A stretch of 64,000 bases of DNA from Microlunatus parietis (GTDB taxonomy: Bacteria; Actinomycetota; Actinomycetes; Propionibacteriales; Propionibacteriaceae), in contig NZ_JACCBU010000001.1 of the NCBI RefSeq assembly GCF_013407955.1, forward strand, positions 4,278,001 through 4,342,000, in the 5' to 3' direction. Position numbers and translations under genes: made by a program. The notes under the pieces are model-generated. The model was not told the origin of the DNA and made no database searches. It was given only the letters and a program-made list of their open reading frames with translations. Shown in pieces: positions 8,811 through 17,892 of this stretch. Each line of letters starts with the position of its first letter. Position 1 is the first letter of the stretch.

Positions 8811-9714
8811 ACCGACCGCCCGCCACACCCGCAGCCGGCAGACGCTTCGGCGCGGGCTGACCGGCTACGCCATGCTGGCGCCGAGCATGATCGGGATCCT
8901 CGGCTTCCTGCTCGCACCGGTGCTGATCGTGATCATCGTCAGCCTGTTCGACTGGAAGCTGCTCGGCACGCCGCGGTTCGTCGGACTGAAGAACTACGCC
9001 AAGCTGTTCGGCGACGAGGGCGTCGGCCACTCGCTGCTGGTGACCGTCGGATACGTGCTGATCTGCGTGCCCGGCACCACGATCCTGTCCCTGCTGCTGG
9101 CCACCCTGGTGAACCGGAAACTCAAGGGTATGAAGTACTTCCGGGCGCTGCTGGTGATCCCGTGGATGGCCGCACCGGTCGCGCTCGGCCTGGTCTGGGG
9201 CTGGATCTTCGACCCGGCCCGCGGCGCGATCAACTCGTTCCTCGGCCTGGTCGGCATCGCCGGTCCGTCCTGGCTCTCGACGCCGGAGCTGGCGCTGCCG
9301 TCGGTCGCGGCCGTGCACGTCTGGCAGTTCGCCGGCTACAACATGCTGTTCTTCCTGGCCGGGCTGCAGAACATCCCGGAGAGCCTGCGCGAGGCGTCCG
9401 CCCTGGACGGCGCGTCGGCGGTGCGGCACTTCTTCACGATCACGCTGCCGCTGCTCCGGCCGACGCTGCTGTTCGTGCTGATCACCAACGTGATCGGTTC
9501 GTTCCAGGCGTTCGACACGATCTACGTGATGACCGAGGGCGGGCCCGGCGACAGCACCGAGGTGATCACGTACCACATCTACCACCAGGCGTTCGAGAGG
9601 TTCGACTTCGGCTACAGCTCGACGATCTCGGTCGCGCTGTTCGTGATCATCCTCGCGGTCAGCCTGGCCCAGTTCGCCTACTTCGAGCGTCGCACGACGT
9701 ACGACGTCTCCTGA
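8803..9714 (+). CDS. sugar ABC transporter permease, MalF-type
   Basis: 303 residues with six membrane segments and the CUT1 EAA loop ASALDGASAVRHFFTITLPLLRPTL, which docks to the ATPase. It forms the heteromeric channel with the following permease. The start ATG lies within the end of the glycosidase gene (ATGCTTAG), suggesting translational coupling. The presumed substrate is the sugar processed by the GH36 enzyme. No ATPase gene is in the operon. Confidence 0.93.
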   Translation: MLRPTARHTRSRQTLRRGLTGYAMLAPSMIGILGFLLAPVLIVIIVSLFDWKLLGTPRFVGLKNYAKLFGDEGVGHSLLVTVGYVLICVPGTTILSLLLATLVNRKLKGMKYFRALLVIPWMAAPVALGLVWGWIFDPARGAINSFLGLVGIAGPSWLSTPELALPSVAAVHVWQFAGYNMLFFLAGLQNIPESLREASALDGASAVRHFFTITLPLLRPTLLFVLITNVIGSFQAFDTIYVMTEGGPGDSTEVITYHIYHQAFERFDFGYSSTISVALFVIILAVSLAQFAYFERRTTYDVS

Positions 9715-9724
9715 GGAGTCCGGC

Positions 9725-10549
9725 ATGTCACGATCATCGATTCCGGCCAGCATCGCGGCGTACGCGATCCTGGTGATCGGCGCCGTGTTCGCCGTGTTCC
9801 CGTACCTGATCACGGTGCTCACCGCGTTCAAGGGGCCGGGCGAACTGTTCGCCACGCTGCCCTGGCAACCGTCCTGGCCGCCGAGCCTGGCCGCGTTCGA
9901 CCGGCTGTTCGAGTCCGGGTTCGGCGGCTATCTGCTCAACACCGTCGTCGTCACGGTGATCATCGTCGCCGGCCAGTTGATCTTCGGCACGCTGGCCGCG
10001 TACTCGTTCGCCCGGATCGCGTTCCCCGGCCGGGACGTGCTGTTCTGGATCTACCTGTCCACGATGATGGTGCCGGCCGTCGTCACGATGATCCCGCTCT
10101 ATCTGATGATGCAGCGGCTCGGCCTGATCGACAGCTGGGCCGGGCTGGTGCTGCCGACGATGTTCGGCACGCCGTACGCGATCTTCCTGCTCCGCCAGTT
10201 CTTCCGGACCATCCCGGCCGACCTCGAGGACGCGGCCCGGATCGACGGCGCCGGCACGGTCCGGACGCTGGTGTCGATCATCCTGCCACTGTCCAAGCCG
10301 ATCCTGGTCACGGTGACCACGCTCGCCGTGGTCGGCAGTTGGAACAGCTTCCTCTGGCCGTTGATCATCACCAGCAGCCAGGAGAAACGGCTGCTCTCGG
10401 TCGGGATCGCCTTGTTCAAGGGCGAAGTCGGCGTCGACTACAACGCGGTGATGGCCGGCAGCCTGATCGCGCTGGCGCCGCTGCTCATCCTGTTCGTCTT
10501 CTTCCAACGATTCATCGTCCGCTCCGTCGCGGTCACCGGCCTCAAGTAG
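9725..10549 (+). CDS. sugar ABC transporter permease, MalG-type
   Basis: 274 residues, six membrane segments, EAA loop EDAARIDGAGTVRTLVSIILPLSKPIL. It is the second channel subunit of the CUT1 importer. GAGGAG lies 8 nt before the ATG. The gap to the preceding permease is 10 bp, to the following binding protein about 26 bp, so the four genes form one operon. Confidence 0.93.
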   Translation: MSRSSIPASIAAYAILVIGAVFAVFPYLITVLTAFKGPGELFATLPWQPSWPPSLAAFDRLFESGFGGYLLNTVVVTVIIVAGQLIFGTLAAYSFARIAFPGRDVLFWIYLSTMMVPAVVTMIPLYLMMQRLGLIDSWAGLVLPTMFGTPYAIFLLRQFFRTIPADLEDAARIDGAGTVRTLVSIILPLSKPILVTVTTLAVVGSWNSFLWPLIITSSQEKRLLSVGIALFKGEVGVDYNAVMAGSLIALAPLLILFVFFQRFIVRSVAVTGLK

Positions 10550-10575
10550 GCCGGCAACAATCAGGAGGCACTCTC

Positions 10576-11901
10576 ATGTCACGCACCTTTCCACGACGCA
10601 CGTTGCTGATCAGCGCCGCCGGGACGGTGGCCCTGTCGGCCTGCGGCAACCAGGAGCCCACGCCCAGCGCGCCCGGGGAGAAGGTCGAGCTGGTCTACCG
10701 GCTCTGGGACGAGCAGCAGGAGGTCGGCTACCAGGACGTGTTCGAAGCGTTCACCGCCGAGAACCCGGACATCACGGTTCGGATGGAACTGCTGCCCTGG
10801 GACCAGTACTGGACCAAGCTCACCGCCGAACTGGCCTCCGGCAACGGCCCGGACGTGTTCTGGCTGACCGTCGACCGGTTCCCGGACCTGGCCTCGAAGG
10901 GGGTGCTGGCGCCGATCCAAGATCAACTGGCCGAGGCCGGGATCGACCTGGCCAACTATCACCCGAACGTCGTGAACTCGTACAAGTATGAAGATCAACA
11001 GTACGGGATGCCGAAGGACCTCGGCGTCGTCGGCATGCTCTACAACAAGGACCTGATCAAGAAGGCCGGAGTGGACGAGCCGGGCGATCTGGAGTGGAAG
11101 CCGGACGGCTCCGGCTCGTTCGAGGAGCTGGCCCGGAAGCTGACCGTCGACAAGGCGGGCAGGACGGCCGGCGAGGCGGGCTTCGACCCGGCCAAGATCA
11201 AACAATGGGGCTTCCTGTCCTGGAACCACGGCCAGACCACCTGGCTGAACTGGATCGCCGGCAACGGCGGCCAGGTGAAGGACCCGGCCACCGGCACGTT
11301 CGCGTACGCGTCGCCGAAGTCCGTCGAGGCGCTGCAGTGGGCCCGGGACCTGATCTTCACATGGCACGTGTCCCCGGACGGCACCCGGACCAACCCGCCG
11401 ACCGGCCAGGCCACCGAGATGTTCTACCGCGGCGAGGTGGCCATGTTCGACGCCAACAACGCCCTGCTGCCGTTCGCCCTGCCGGAGGTGAAGTTCGAGA
11501 TCGGCGTCGCCCCGATCCCGAAGGGCCCGGCCGGTCGCTCCGTGATGATCAACGGCTTGGGCGAGGTCGCCTATGCCGCCTCGAAGCACCCGGAGCAGAC
11601 CATGAAGTTGATCATGTTCCTCGGCTCGGAGAAGGCGCAGAAGATCATGGGCGACGCCGGCTACGTCATCCCGGCCCTGAACGGCGCGAGCGACGGCTAC
11701 GTGGCGTACTGGAAGGGCAAGGGGATCGACGTCACCCCGTACCTGGAATCGGCCGCCGGCACCACGTTCAACATGCCGGTCGGCGAGGACTGGGTCGCCA
11801 AGGACCCGGAGATCAACAAGGCCGCCTCCGACCTGTTCCTGAACAAGACCCCGGTTGCCGAGGTCGCCGCGAAGATGGACGAGATCGCCAACGAGAGCTA
11901 G
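10576..11901 (+). CDS. extracellular sugar-binding lipoprotein of the ABC importer
   Basis: 441 residues. The signal peptide has a twin-arginine-like start (FPRRTLL) and a lipobox LSAC with the lipidated Cys at about 23. The mature part is a family-1 solute-binding protein (VELVYRLWDEQQEVGYQDVFEAFTAENPDITVRMELLPW, ASGNGPDVFWLTVDRFPDLA, EVAMFDANNALLPFALP). It delivers the sugar to the two permeases. AGGAGG lies 8 nt upstream of the ATG at 10576; the long open frame before it is a shadow. Its TAG shares the palindrome CTAG with the TAG of the convergent next gene. Confidence 0.94.
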   Translation: MSRTFPRRTLLISAAGTVALSACGNQEPTPSAPGEKVELVYRLWDEQQEVGYQDVFEAFTAENPDITVRMELLPWDQYWTKLTAELASGNGPDVFWLTVDRFPDLASKGVLAPIQDQLAEAGIDLANYHPNVVNSYKYEDQQYGMPKDLGVVGMLYNKDLIKKAGVDEPGDLEWKPDGSGSFEELARKLTVDKAGRTAGEAGFDPAKIKQWGFLSWNHGQTTWLNWIAGNGGQVKDPATGTFAYASPKSVEALQWARDLIFTWHVSPDGTRTNPPTGQATEMFYRGEVAMFDANNALLPFALPEVKFEIGVAPIPKGPAGRSVMINGLGEVAYAASKHPEQTMKLIMFLGSEKAQKIMGDAGYVIPALNGASDGYVAYWKGKGIDVTPYLESAAGTTFNMPVGEDWVAKDPEINKAASDLFLNKTPVAEVAAKMDEIANES

Positions 11902-12548
11902 AAGTCGACTCCCAGGACCACCAGGCACTCCGGACCCAGGCGCCGGACCGAGGCGGGCAGTCTGAGCGGTGTGTCCTCGCAGTCCGGTACGCGGACTCCC
12001 GTTCCCGTGACGTGCGTCCCCTCCAGGATTCGAGCGCCGTGGTACTGCGCGACTCCGCGTTTCTTGCCCTCGGTGTAGCCCTCGGTGGCAGGCAGCCACG
12101 CCACGATGGTCACGGCGCCGTCGGCTCCGTCCTCGAGCAGGACGAAGCACTCGCAGTCGTCGTTGTACAGCAGACGTCCGGACCAGGTTTCGCCCGACGG
12201 GTCGTAGACCGGGAGATCGGAACGGGTCGCGATCAGGACGTGGGGCGGTGCGGCGGACACGTACAGGGTGAAACCGTCGTGCGGTGCGGTCTCCCCGGTC
12301 GGGATCGGTGTCCCGATCGTCGGGGTCGGCGGGAGTGCCGGCTGCATCGACCGGCCGGTCCCGAACACCACCGCCAAGGCGGCGACCATGCCGACGATCA
12401 GCCCGACCGTGGCGGCGACCAGCAACGGGCGCCAGCGTCGGACGGCTCGGGCCGGGGCTTGCCGCAGCGCGGGCCGCGGTGGAATCGGCAGCTGATCGGC
12501 CACCTCGCGGAGTTCGCGGCGCAGGGCATTTTCCAGTTGCTCGTTCAT
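11898..12548 (-). CDS. single-pass membrane protein, probable anti-sigma partner
   Basis: 216 residues: a cytoplasmic N-terminus (about 1-37), one membrane helix (LLVAATVGLIVGMVAALAVVF, about 41-61) and an outside domain with cysteines (DDCECF, DCED, ECLV) that could form disulfides. Its ATG overlaps the stop of the sigma-factor gene by 4 bp, the usual layout of an ECF sigma and its membrane anti-sigma or sensor. I see no recognisable zinc-binding anti-sigma motif, so the anti-sigma role rests on context and topology only. Stop codons of this gene and the sugar-binding protein interlock at CTAG 11898-11901. Confidence 0.75.
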   Translation of the reverse strand: MNEQLENALRRELREVADQLPIPPRPALRQAPARAVRRWRPLLVAATVGLIVGMVAALAVVFGTGRSMQPALPPTPTIGTPIPTGETAPHDGFTLYVSAAPPHVLIATRSDLPVYDPSGETWSGRLLYNDDCECFVLLEDGADGAVTIVAWLPATEGYTEGKKRGVAQYHGARILEGTHVTGTGVRVPDCEDTPLRLPASVRRLGPECLVVLGVDF

Positions 12549-13081
12549 CTCACTTCTCCCTTCCTGCGGCCGAGATCCGCCGCTCCGAGCGCCGCTCGCA
12601 GTGCCTTGAGCGCACGGTGTGCGGTGGACTTCACGTTGCCCCGTGAGCAGCCGAGAGCCTCGGCGATCTGCTCCTCGCTGAGGTCCTCGAAGTAGCGCAG
12701 CACGATCACGGCCCGTTGCCGGGGCGGCAGTGATCTCAGGTGCGGCCAGAGCATCAGCTGGTCCTCCGGCCCCGGCCGCGGGTGCGGTTGCTCGTGCCCG
12801 GACCAGCAGTCGGTCAAGAGTTCCAGACGGTGCCGCTTCGAGCGCCGACCGGACAGGAACGTGTTGGTGAGCATGTGCCGCAGATAGGCCTCAGGTACGG
12901 CCGCGGCGACCACGCGCGACCAGGACTGGTAGGCCTTCTCCAGCGTCTGCTGAGCGACGTCCTCGGCGTCGGCATGGTTGCCGGTGAGAAGGTACGCCGA
13001 GCGATAGAGCGCCGGCCAGGCGCCGCCGGCGTACTCCTCGAAGGTCGCCGTGCCGGGGCTGCTCGTTTCGGGCTGGACCAT
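12545..13081 (-). CDS. SigE-family ECF RNA polymerase sigma factor
   Basis: 178 residues. Region 2 is seen in ALYRSAYLLTGNHADAEDVAQQTLEKAYQSW and region 4 in LPPRQRAVIVLRYFEDLSEEQIAEALGCSRGNVKSTAHRALKALR. The length and the linker match the actinobacterial SigE-family sigma-70 group. GGAAGGGTGG lies upstream of the ATG. It is cotranscribed with the overlapping membrane protein, which probably regulates it. The target regulon cannot be read from the window. Confidence 0.93.
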   Translation of the reverse strand: MVQPETSSPGTATFEEYAGGAWPALYRSAYLLTGNHADAEDVAQQTLEKAYQSWSRVVAAAVPEAYLRHMLTNTFLSGRRSKRHRLELLTDCWSGHEQPHPRPGPEDQLMLWPHLRSLPPRQRAVIVLRYFEDLSEEQIAEALGCSRGNVKSTAHRALKALRAALGAADLGRRKGEVR

Positions 13082-13409
13082 CTGACACCACCCTTCCGGC
13101 CGACTGACTCCTGCAGAAGGTCAGAAGGTTGCTCCGGTGTCCGTGAAGTATCACCCCGGCCACGATCGATGTGGATTTCCGCCGCGACTGACCGGCTGAA
13201 ATTCACTGCGGTCGTGCGCAGTGTGCCGCGCCGAAGATCAGCCTGCCCGCAGCCAGCTGATGAACCGTCTGCGAGAATGTCTGGCGTGATGCTGACCCTT
13301 TGATCGCCCCGGGCTGATCAGCCTGGGCGAGGACGGCCTGCGGCGCGTGGACCACCTGGAGTCCGCGTGCCCGGTTCCTTTGTCCTCGATCAACTCCAGG
13401 AGTCACCAC
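13082..13409. other. divergent intergenic region, 328 bp
   Basis: Separates the sigma-factor gene from the phosphotransferase gene and must hold both promoters. I see tandem TTCTG-type words just upstream of the sigma gene and two TGATCA words, but no clear -35/-10 pair and no gene. Confidence 0.5.
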
Positions 13410-14324
13410 ATGTCCTTCGCTCAGCCAACCCCGCACGGCTACGAGCTCGAACCCGAACTGCACCGCACCTTGCGCGGACGGCCGCCCGCCGCAGTGCTGA
13501 ACTGGCTCCTCGACCAGCTCGGTGCGACCAAGATCGTCGAGGTGGAAGCACTCCCCGGCGGTACGTCCTCAGCCGTGCACAAGGTGCTGCTCGGCAGCCG
13601 CAACGGCACGATGCTTCCCGTCATCCTCCGTCGCTACGTCCTGGACTGGCTTGCCGAGGAGCCGTGGACTCCGGGCAACGAGGCCCACGTCCTCGGCTTG
13701 CTGGCCGACAGCCCGGTCGCGGCCCCGCGGCTGCTTGCGGCCGATCTTGACGGCGCCGTCTCCGGTGCGCCGACCGTCGTGATGTCGTGGTTGCCTGGCC
13801 GGGTGGACTGGCGGCCGCGCGACCTCGAGAGTTGGCTGCGGCGGCTGGCCGAGGCCCTGCCGACCATCCATGCCGTGCCGGTCGACGGCCGGCTGCGCGG
13901 GTTCGCTCCCTATCCGCCGGAGCGGCCGCTGCCGCCGTCCTGGTCACGGCACCCGGACGCCTGGCGGCGCGCGGTCGAGCTCTTCGAGGGGCCGCAGCCG
14001 GACGTGCCGCAGGTCTTCCTGCACCGCGACTACCATCCCGGCAACGTGTTGTGGTCACAAGATCACGTCAGCGGCATCGTGGACTGGCCCAGCGCGTGTG
14101 TCGGCGCCGCCGAGGCGGACGTCGGGCACTGCCGGGCCAACCTGGCGCGCCAGTTCGATCTTGATGTCGCCGACCGGTTCTTGGGCCTCTGGCAGACGGT
14201 GTCCGGAACGGCCGACTACCACCCGTACTGGGATCTCACGGACGTCATCTCCTGGACCGGCAGCGACGTCGAACCGGATCCGGCGCTCGACGCGTTCGTC
14301 GCCGCCGCGGCCGGTCGGCTCTGA
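13410..14324 (+). CDS. aminoglycoside-phosphotransferase (APH) family kinase
   Basis: 304 residues with the protein-kinase-like APH fold. The catalytic loop is FLHRDYHPGNVLW and the metal-binding Asp is in GIVDWPSACVG; an ATP-binding beta-hairpin is near LPGGTSSAVHKV. Substrates of this family range from aminoglycosides to homoserine or choline-like alcohols, so resistance should not be assumed. CCAGGAG lies 8 nt before the ATG at 13410. It stands alone, about 100 bp upstream of the DUF4287 gene. Confidence 0.85.
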   Translation: MSFAQPTPHGYELEPELHRTLRGRPPAAVLNWLLDQLGATKIVEVEALPGGTSSAVHKVLLGSRNGTMLPVILRRYVLDWLAEEPWTPGNEAHVLGLLADSPVAAPRLLAADLDGAVSGAPTVVMSWLPGRVDWRPRDLESWLRRLAEALPTIHAVPVDGRLRGFAPYPPERPLPPSWSRHPDAWRRAVELFEGPQPDVPQVFLHRDYHPGNVLWSQDHVSGIVDWPSACVGAAEADVGHCRANLARQFDLDVADRFLGLWQTVSGTADYHPYWDLTDVISWTGSDVEPDPALDAFVAAAAGRL

Positions 14325-14423
14325 TCGGCCACCGGAGTCGCTGCTGACGTACCCGATGAGTTCGGTCGCCGGAGGCAGTCTGATCCAGGGCAACGTCACC
14401 TATCGAAGCAGGGGGAGCAATCC

Positions 14424-14705
14424 ATGAGCTTTCAGGCCTACCTGGACAATCTCGAGAAGAAGACCGGCCGGACTCCGGCGGAGCTGCTCGCGGAGGCGCA
14501 GGAGCGGGGCATCACGTCGACGGCCAAGGCCCAGGTGGTGGTCGACTGGCTGGCCTCGGAGTACGGCGTCGGACGTGGGCATGCGATGGCGCTGTACAAG
14601 GTGATCAAGGACGGGGCGACGATCAGCGACAAGCATGTGGGCAGTACGGGTGCGCATCGGGATCCGTCGACCGAGTTGCGGCTGGACGGCATCGCCCGGC
14701 GCTGA
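14424..14705 (+). CDS. DUF4287 family small protein
   Basis: 93 residues, all helical in appearance, with the pattern FQAYLDNLEKKTGRTPAEL...VVDWLASEYGVGRGHAMALYKVIKDG that marks DUF4287. The function of the family is unknown; members often sit alone or at the C-terminus of longer proteins. A purine-rich AGGGGGAGC precedes the ATG. It is convergent with the Rv1155-like gene, the two stops being adjacent. Confidence 0.88.
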   Translation: MSFQAYLDNLEKKTGRTPAELLAEAQERGITSTAKAQVVVDWLASEYGVGRGHAMALYKVIKDGATISDKHVGSTGAHRDPSTELRLDGIARR

Positions 14706-15143
14706 TCAGCGGATCTTCGCGCCGTAGACGTGCGCGACCTTCAGCACCAGCAGCACGCGCCGGTCCGAGACCATCACGGAGCGGTACTCGTCCCAGTCGG
14801 GATGCTCGCCGGCGGCCTTGCGGTAATAGTCGACCAGGGCCTCGACCTCGGGGCCGGCCGGGTCGGTGCCCGGGCCGATCAGCGTCGCCGGACCTTCGGC
14901 GGTGGCCCAGGCCCAGCCGTCGGCGCTGGTCACCTCCAGGGCGGCGCGTGGGTCCCGGCGCAGGTTCGCCGTCTTGGCGCGGCCGTCGGTGATCGAGACC
15001 AGGATCGTCTCGTTCTCCCGGTCGTAGAACGGGGTCACCGGGGACAGTTGCGGCAGGCCGTTGGCCTTGATCGTCGCCAGGACGCCGAGGGTGCTCGCCG
15101 CGAGCAGGTCGCGGGGCTCGAAATCGGTCACATCCGGCTGCAA
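14706..15143 (-). CDS. Rv1155-like F420/PPOX-fold protein
   Basis: 145 residues if started at TTG 15143. It follows the Mycobacterium Rv1155 pattern closely: GVLATIKANGLPQLSPV, RAKTANLRRDPRAALEV, WAWATAEGPATL, DYYRKAAGEHPDWDEYRSVMVSDRRVLLVL and a C-terminal HVYG. These split-barrel proteins bind F420 or flavin and act as small reductases. An ATG at 15185 would give 159 residues but would put the start on top of the purD -10 box, only 13 bp from the purD start; the TTG has a GGCGGAGCGGG sequence before it and gives the family's usual length. Confidence 0.85.
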   Translation of the reverse strand: MQPDVTDFEPRDLLAASTLGVLATIKANGLPQLSPVTPFYDRENETILVSITDGRAKTANLRRDPRAALEVTSADGWAWATAEGPATLIGPGTDPAGPEVEALVDYYRKAAGEHPDWDEYRSVMVSDRRVLLVLKVAHVYGAKIR

Positions 15144-15184
15144 GCCCGCTCCGCCGCCGGTTATTCCCGCGCCAGGCCCGCCCA

Positions 15185-15190
15185 TTAGGC
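15185..15190 (+). promoter_or_regulatory. purD -10 box TAGGCT, leaderless start
   Basis: TAGGCT is followed by exactly 7 nt and the purD ATG; no Shine-Dalgarno is present. A weak TTATTC lies 18 bp upstream. Confidence 0.55.
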
Positions 15191-15198
15191 TGGCCGGC

Positions 15199-16449
15199 AT
15201 GCGCGTCCTGATCATCGGTTCCGGCGGGCGCGAGCACGCGCTCGCCCTCGCGATCGCTGCAGACCCGGCGGTGGACGAGGTCCACGTCGCCCCCGGCAAC
15301 CCGGGGATCGCCGAGATCGCGACCCTGCACCCGATCGATCAGCTGGACGGCGCCGCGGTGGCCACGCTGGCCGCCGGCCTCGCGGCCGATCTGGTCGTGG
15401 TGGGTCCCGAGGCGCCGCTGGTGGCCGGTGTTGCCGATGCGGTACGGGAAGCGGGCATCGCCGTCTTCGGGCCGTCCGGTGCGGCCGCCCGGATCGAGGG
15501 CAGCAAGGCGTTCGCCAAGGAGGTCATGGCCGCCGCCGGCGTGCCGACCGCGCAGTCGCGGAACTGCTCGACCCAGGCCGAGATCGAGGCCGCGCTCGAC
15601 GAGTTCGGGCCGACCTACGTGGTCAAGGACGACGGGCTGGCCGCGGGCAAGGGCGTCGTGGTGACCGACGACCGGTCGCTCGCGCTGGAGCACGCGCTGC
15701 GCTGCGCGCCGGTGGTGATCGAGGAGTTCCTGGACGGGCCCGAGGTGAGCCTGTTCGCGATCTGCGACGGGACGGAGGTACGGCCGCTGCGCCCGGCGCA
15801 GGACTTCAAGCGGGCGTACGACGACGACGCCGGCCCGAACACCGGCGGGATGGGCGCCTACACGCCGCTGCCGTGGGCGCCGGATGATCTTGTGACCGAG
15901 GTGCTGGCGACCGTGCTGCAGCCGACCGTGGACGAGCTGCGCCGGCGCGGCACCCCGTTCGTCGGGCTGCTCTACGCCGGCCTGGCACTGACCGCTCGGG
16001 GCATCCGGGTGGTCGAGTTCAACGCCAGGTTCGGCGACCCGGAGACCCAGGCCCTGCTGCCCTTGCTGCGGACGCCGCTGGCCACGCTGCTCGCCGCCGC
16101 CGCGGCCGGAACACTGGCCGGACAGCCCGAACTGGAGTGGGCCGACGGTGCCGCGGTGACGGTGGTGCTGGCCAGCCAGGGCTATCCGGAATCACCGCGC
16201 AGCGGCGATCCGTTGATCATCCCGGAACTGCCCCAGGGCGTGCACGCCGTCCACGCGGGTACGGCGCTCGATGATCAAGGTCGGCTGGTCAGCGCCGGCG
16301 GCCGGGTCCTCGCCGTCGTCGGCTCCGGTGCCGATCTCGGGGCCGCGCGGGAGCTGGCGTACCGGGGAATCGAGCGGATCGGGCTGGACGGGTCGTTCTA
16401 TCGGCGTGACATCGGTACAGCGGCCGCTGCCGCCACGGTAGGGAGTTGA
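15199..16449 (+). CDS. purD: phosphoribosylamine-glycine ligase
   Basis: 416 residues. ATP-grasp enzyme of step 2 of purine synthesis, joining glycine to phosphoribosylamine. Seen are the N-terminal VLIIGSGGREHALALAI, the ATP-grasp segments FAKEVMAAAGVPTA, VVKDDGLAAGKGVVV and VVEFNARFGDPETQALLPLL, and the C-terminal PurD domain (WADGAAVTVVLASQGYPESP). The length is normal. It is followed after 2 bp by purB, so the two form an operon, and it is divergent from the Rv1155-like gene. The upstream -10 box suggests a leaderless message. Confidence 0.97.
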   Translation: MRVLIIGSGGREHALALAIAADPAVDEVHVAPGNPGIAEIATLHPIDQLDGAAVATLAAGLAADLVVVGPEAPLVAGVADAVREAGIAVFGPSGAAARIEGSKAFAKEVMAAAGVPTAQSRNCSTQAEIEAALDEFGPTYVVKDDGLAAGKGVVVTDDRSLALEHALRCAPVVIEEFLDGPEVSLFAICDGTEVRPLRPAQDFKRAYDDDAGPNTGGMGAYTPLPWAPDDLVTEVLATVLQPTVDELRRRGTPFVGLLYAGLALTARGIRVVEFNARFGDPETQALLPLLRTPLATLLAAAAAGTLAGQPELEWADGAAVTVVLASQGYPESPRSGDPLIIPELPQGVHAVHAGTALDDQGRLVSAGGRVLAVVGSGADLGAARELAYRGIERIGLDGSFYRRDIGTAAAAATVGS

Positions 16450-16451
16450 TC

Positions 16452-17885
16452 ATGGTCGTGCCGAACGTGCTGGCCTCGCGCTATGCCTCCGAGGCGATGC
16501 GCGCGATCTGGTCGCCGGAGCAGAAGATCATCGCCGAGCGCCGGCTCTGGCTGGCCGTGCTCGCCGCGCAACGTGATCTTGGTGTCGACTTCGGCGGCGA
16601 CGACCCGGCGACCGTCATCGACGCGTACACGAAGGTCGTCGAGCAGGTCGACCTCGCCTCGATCGCGGAGCGGGAACGGATCACCCGGCACGACGTCAAG
16701 GCGCGGATCGAGGAGTTCAGCGACCTGGCCGGTTTCGAGCACGTCCACAAGGGCATGACCAGCCGGGACCTCACCGAGAACGTGGAACAGCTGCAGCAGC
16801 TGGCTTCGCTGCGGCTGGTCCGGGACCGGATCGTCGCCGTGCTGGCCCGGCTCGGTCGGCTCGCCGTCGAGTACGGGGAGCTGGCGATGGCCGGCCGGTC
16901 GCACAACGTGGCGGCCCAGATCACCACGCTGGGCAAGCGATTCGCGACCGCGTCCGACGAGTTGATCATCGCCTACCGCCGGATCGAGGAGTTGATCACC
17001 CGCTATCCACTACGGGGAATCAAGGGCCCGGTCGGCACCGGCCAGGACATGCTCGACCTGCTTGGCGGCGACGCCGACAAACTGGCCCAGCTGGAGCAGC
17101 GGGTCGCCGAGCATCTCGGCTTCGACGCGGTGCTGACCAGCACCGGCCAGGTCTACCCGCGCTCGCTGGACTACGAGGTGGTCACCGCGCTGGCCCAGGC
17201 CGCGGCCGCACCGTCCAACGTGGCCACCAGCATCCGGCTGATGGCCGGGCACGAGCTGGTCACCGAGGGCTTCCGGCCCGGCCAGGTCGGGTCCAGTGCC
17301 ATGCCGCACAAGATGAACACGCGTTCCTGCGAACGGGTGAACGGTCTGTCGGTGATCATCCGCGGCTACGTCTCCATGATCGGCGAGCTCGCCGGTGATC
17401 AATGGAACGAGGGCGACGTGTCCTGCTCGGTGGTCCGCCGGGTCGCGCTGCCGGACGCGTTCTATGCGCTGGACGGACTGTTCGAGACGTTCCTCACCGT
17501 ACTGGACGACTTCGGTGCCTACCCGGCCGTGATCGACGCCGAGCTGCGCCGCTACCTGCCGTACCTGACCACGACCAAGATCTTGATGGCCGCGGTCCGG
17601 CGGGGCGTCGGCCGGGAAGCTGCGCACGAGGCGATCAAGGAACACGCGGTCGCCGTCGCTCTTGATCAACGCCAATCCGGCCGCCCCGGGAATGATCTTT
17701 ACGACCGCCTCGCCGCCGACCCGCGGCTCGGCCTGACCCGAGCGGACCTGGACGCCCTGGCCGCCGACCCGCTCGACCTGGCCGGCGTCGCCCCGCAACA
17801 GGTCCAGGCCCTCGCCGCCCGCATCACCGAGATCACCGGCGCCCACCCCGAGGCCGCCGGCTACACCCCCGGCCCAACCCTGTAG
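16452..17885 (+). CDS. purB: adenylosuccinate lyase
   Basis: 477 residues. Cleaves SAICAR and adenylosuccinate, releasing fumarate. The fumarase/aspartase-superfamily signature is GSSAMPHKMNTRSCER with the flexible catalytic Ser loop, and the catalytic His is in the GMTSRDLTENVEQLQ / SHNVAAQ regions. The ATG at 16452 follows TAGGGAG by 7 nt; the TTG at 16446 overlaps the purD stop and is less likely. This belongs to the longer PurB form common in actinobacteria. Confidence 0.96.
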   Translation: MVVPNVLASRYASEAMRAIWSPEQKIIAERRLWLAVLAAQRDLGVDFGGDDPATVIDAYTKVVEQVDLASIAERERITRHDVKARIEEFSDLAGFEHVHKGMTSRDLTENVEQLQQLASLRLVRDRIVAVLARLGRLAVEYGELAMAGRSHNVAAQITTLGKRFATASDELIIAYRRIEELITRYPLRGIKGPVGTGQDMLDLLGGDADKLAQLEQRVAEHLGFDAVLTSTGQVYPRSLDYEVVTALAQAAAAPSNVATSIRLMAGHELVTEGFRPGQVGSSAMPHKMNTRSCERVNGLSVIIRGYVSMIGELAGDQWNEGDVSCSVVRRVALPDAFYALDGLFETFLTVLDDFGAYPAVIDAELRRYLPYLTTTKILMAAVRRGVGREAAHEAIKEHAVAVALDQRQSGRPGNDLYDRLAADPRLGLTRADLDALAADPLDLAGVAPQQVQALAARITEITGAHPEAAGYTPGPTL

Positions 17886-17892
17886 CCGGTCC

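Noticed and set aside
13410..14324. Aminoglycoside resistance gene
   Set aside because: The APH fold is shared by many metabolic kinases and nothing in the context indicates resistance.
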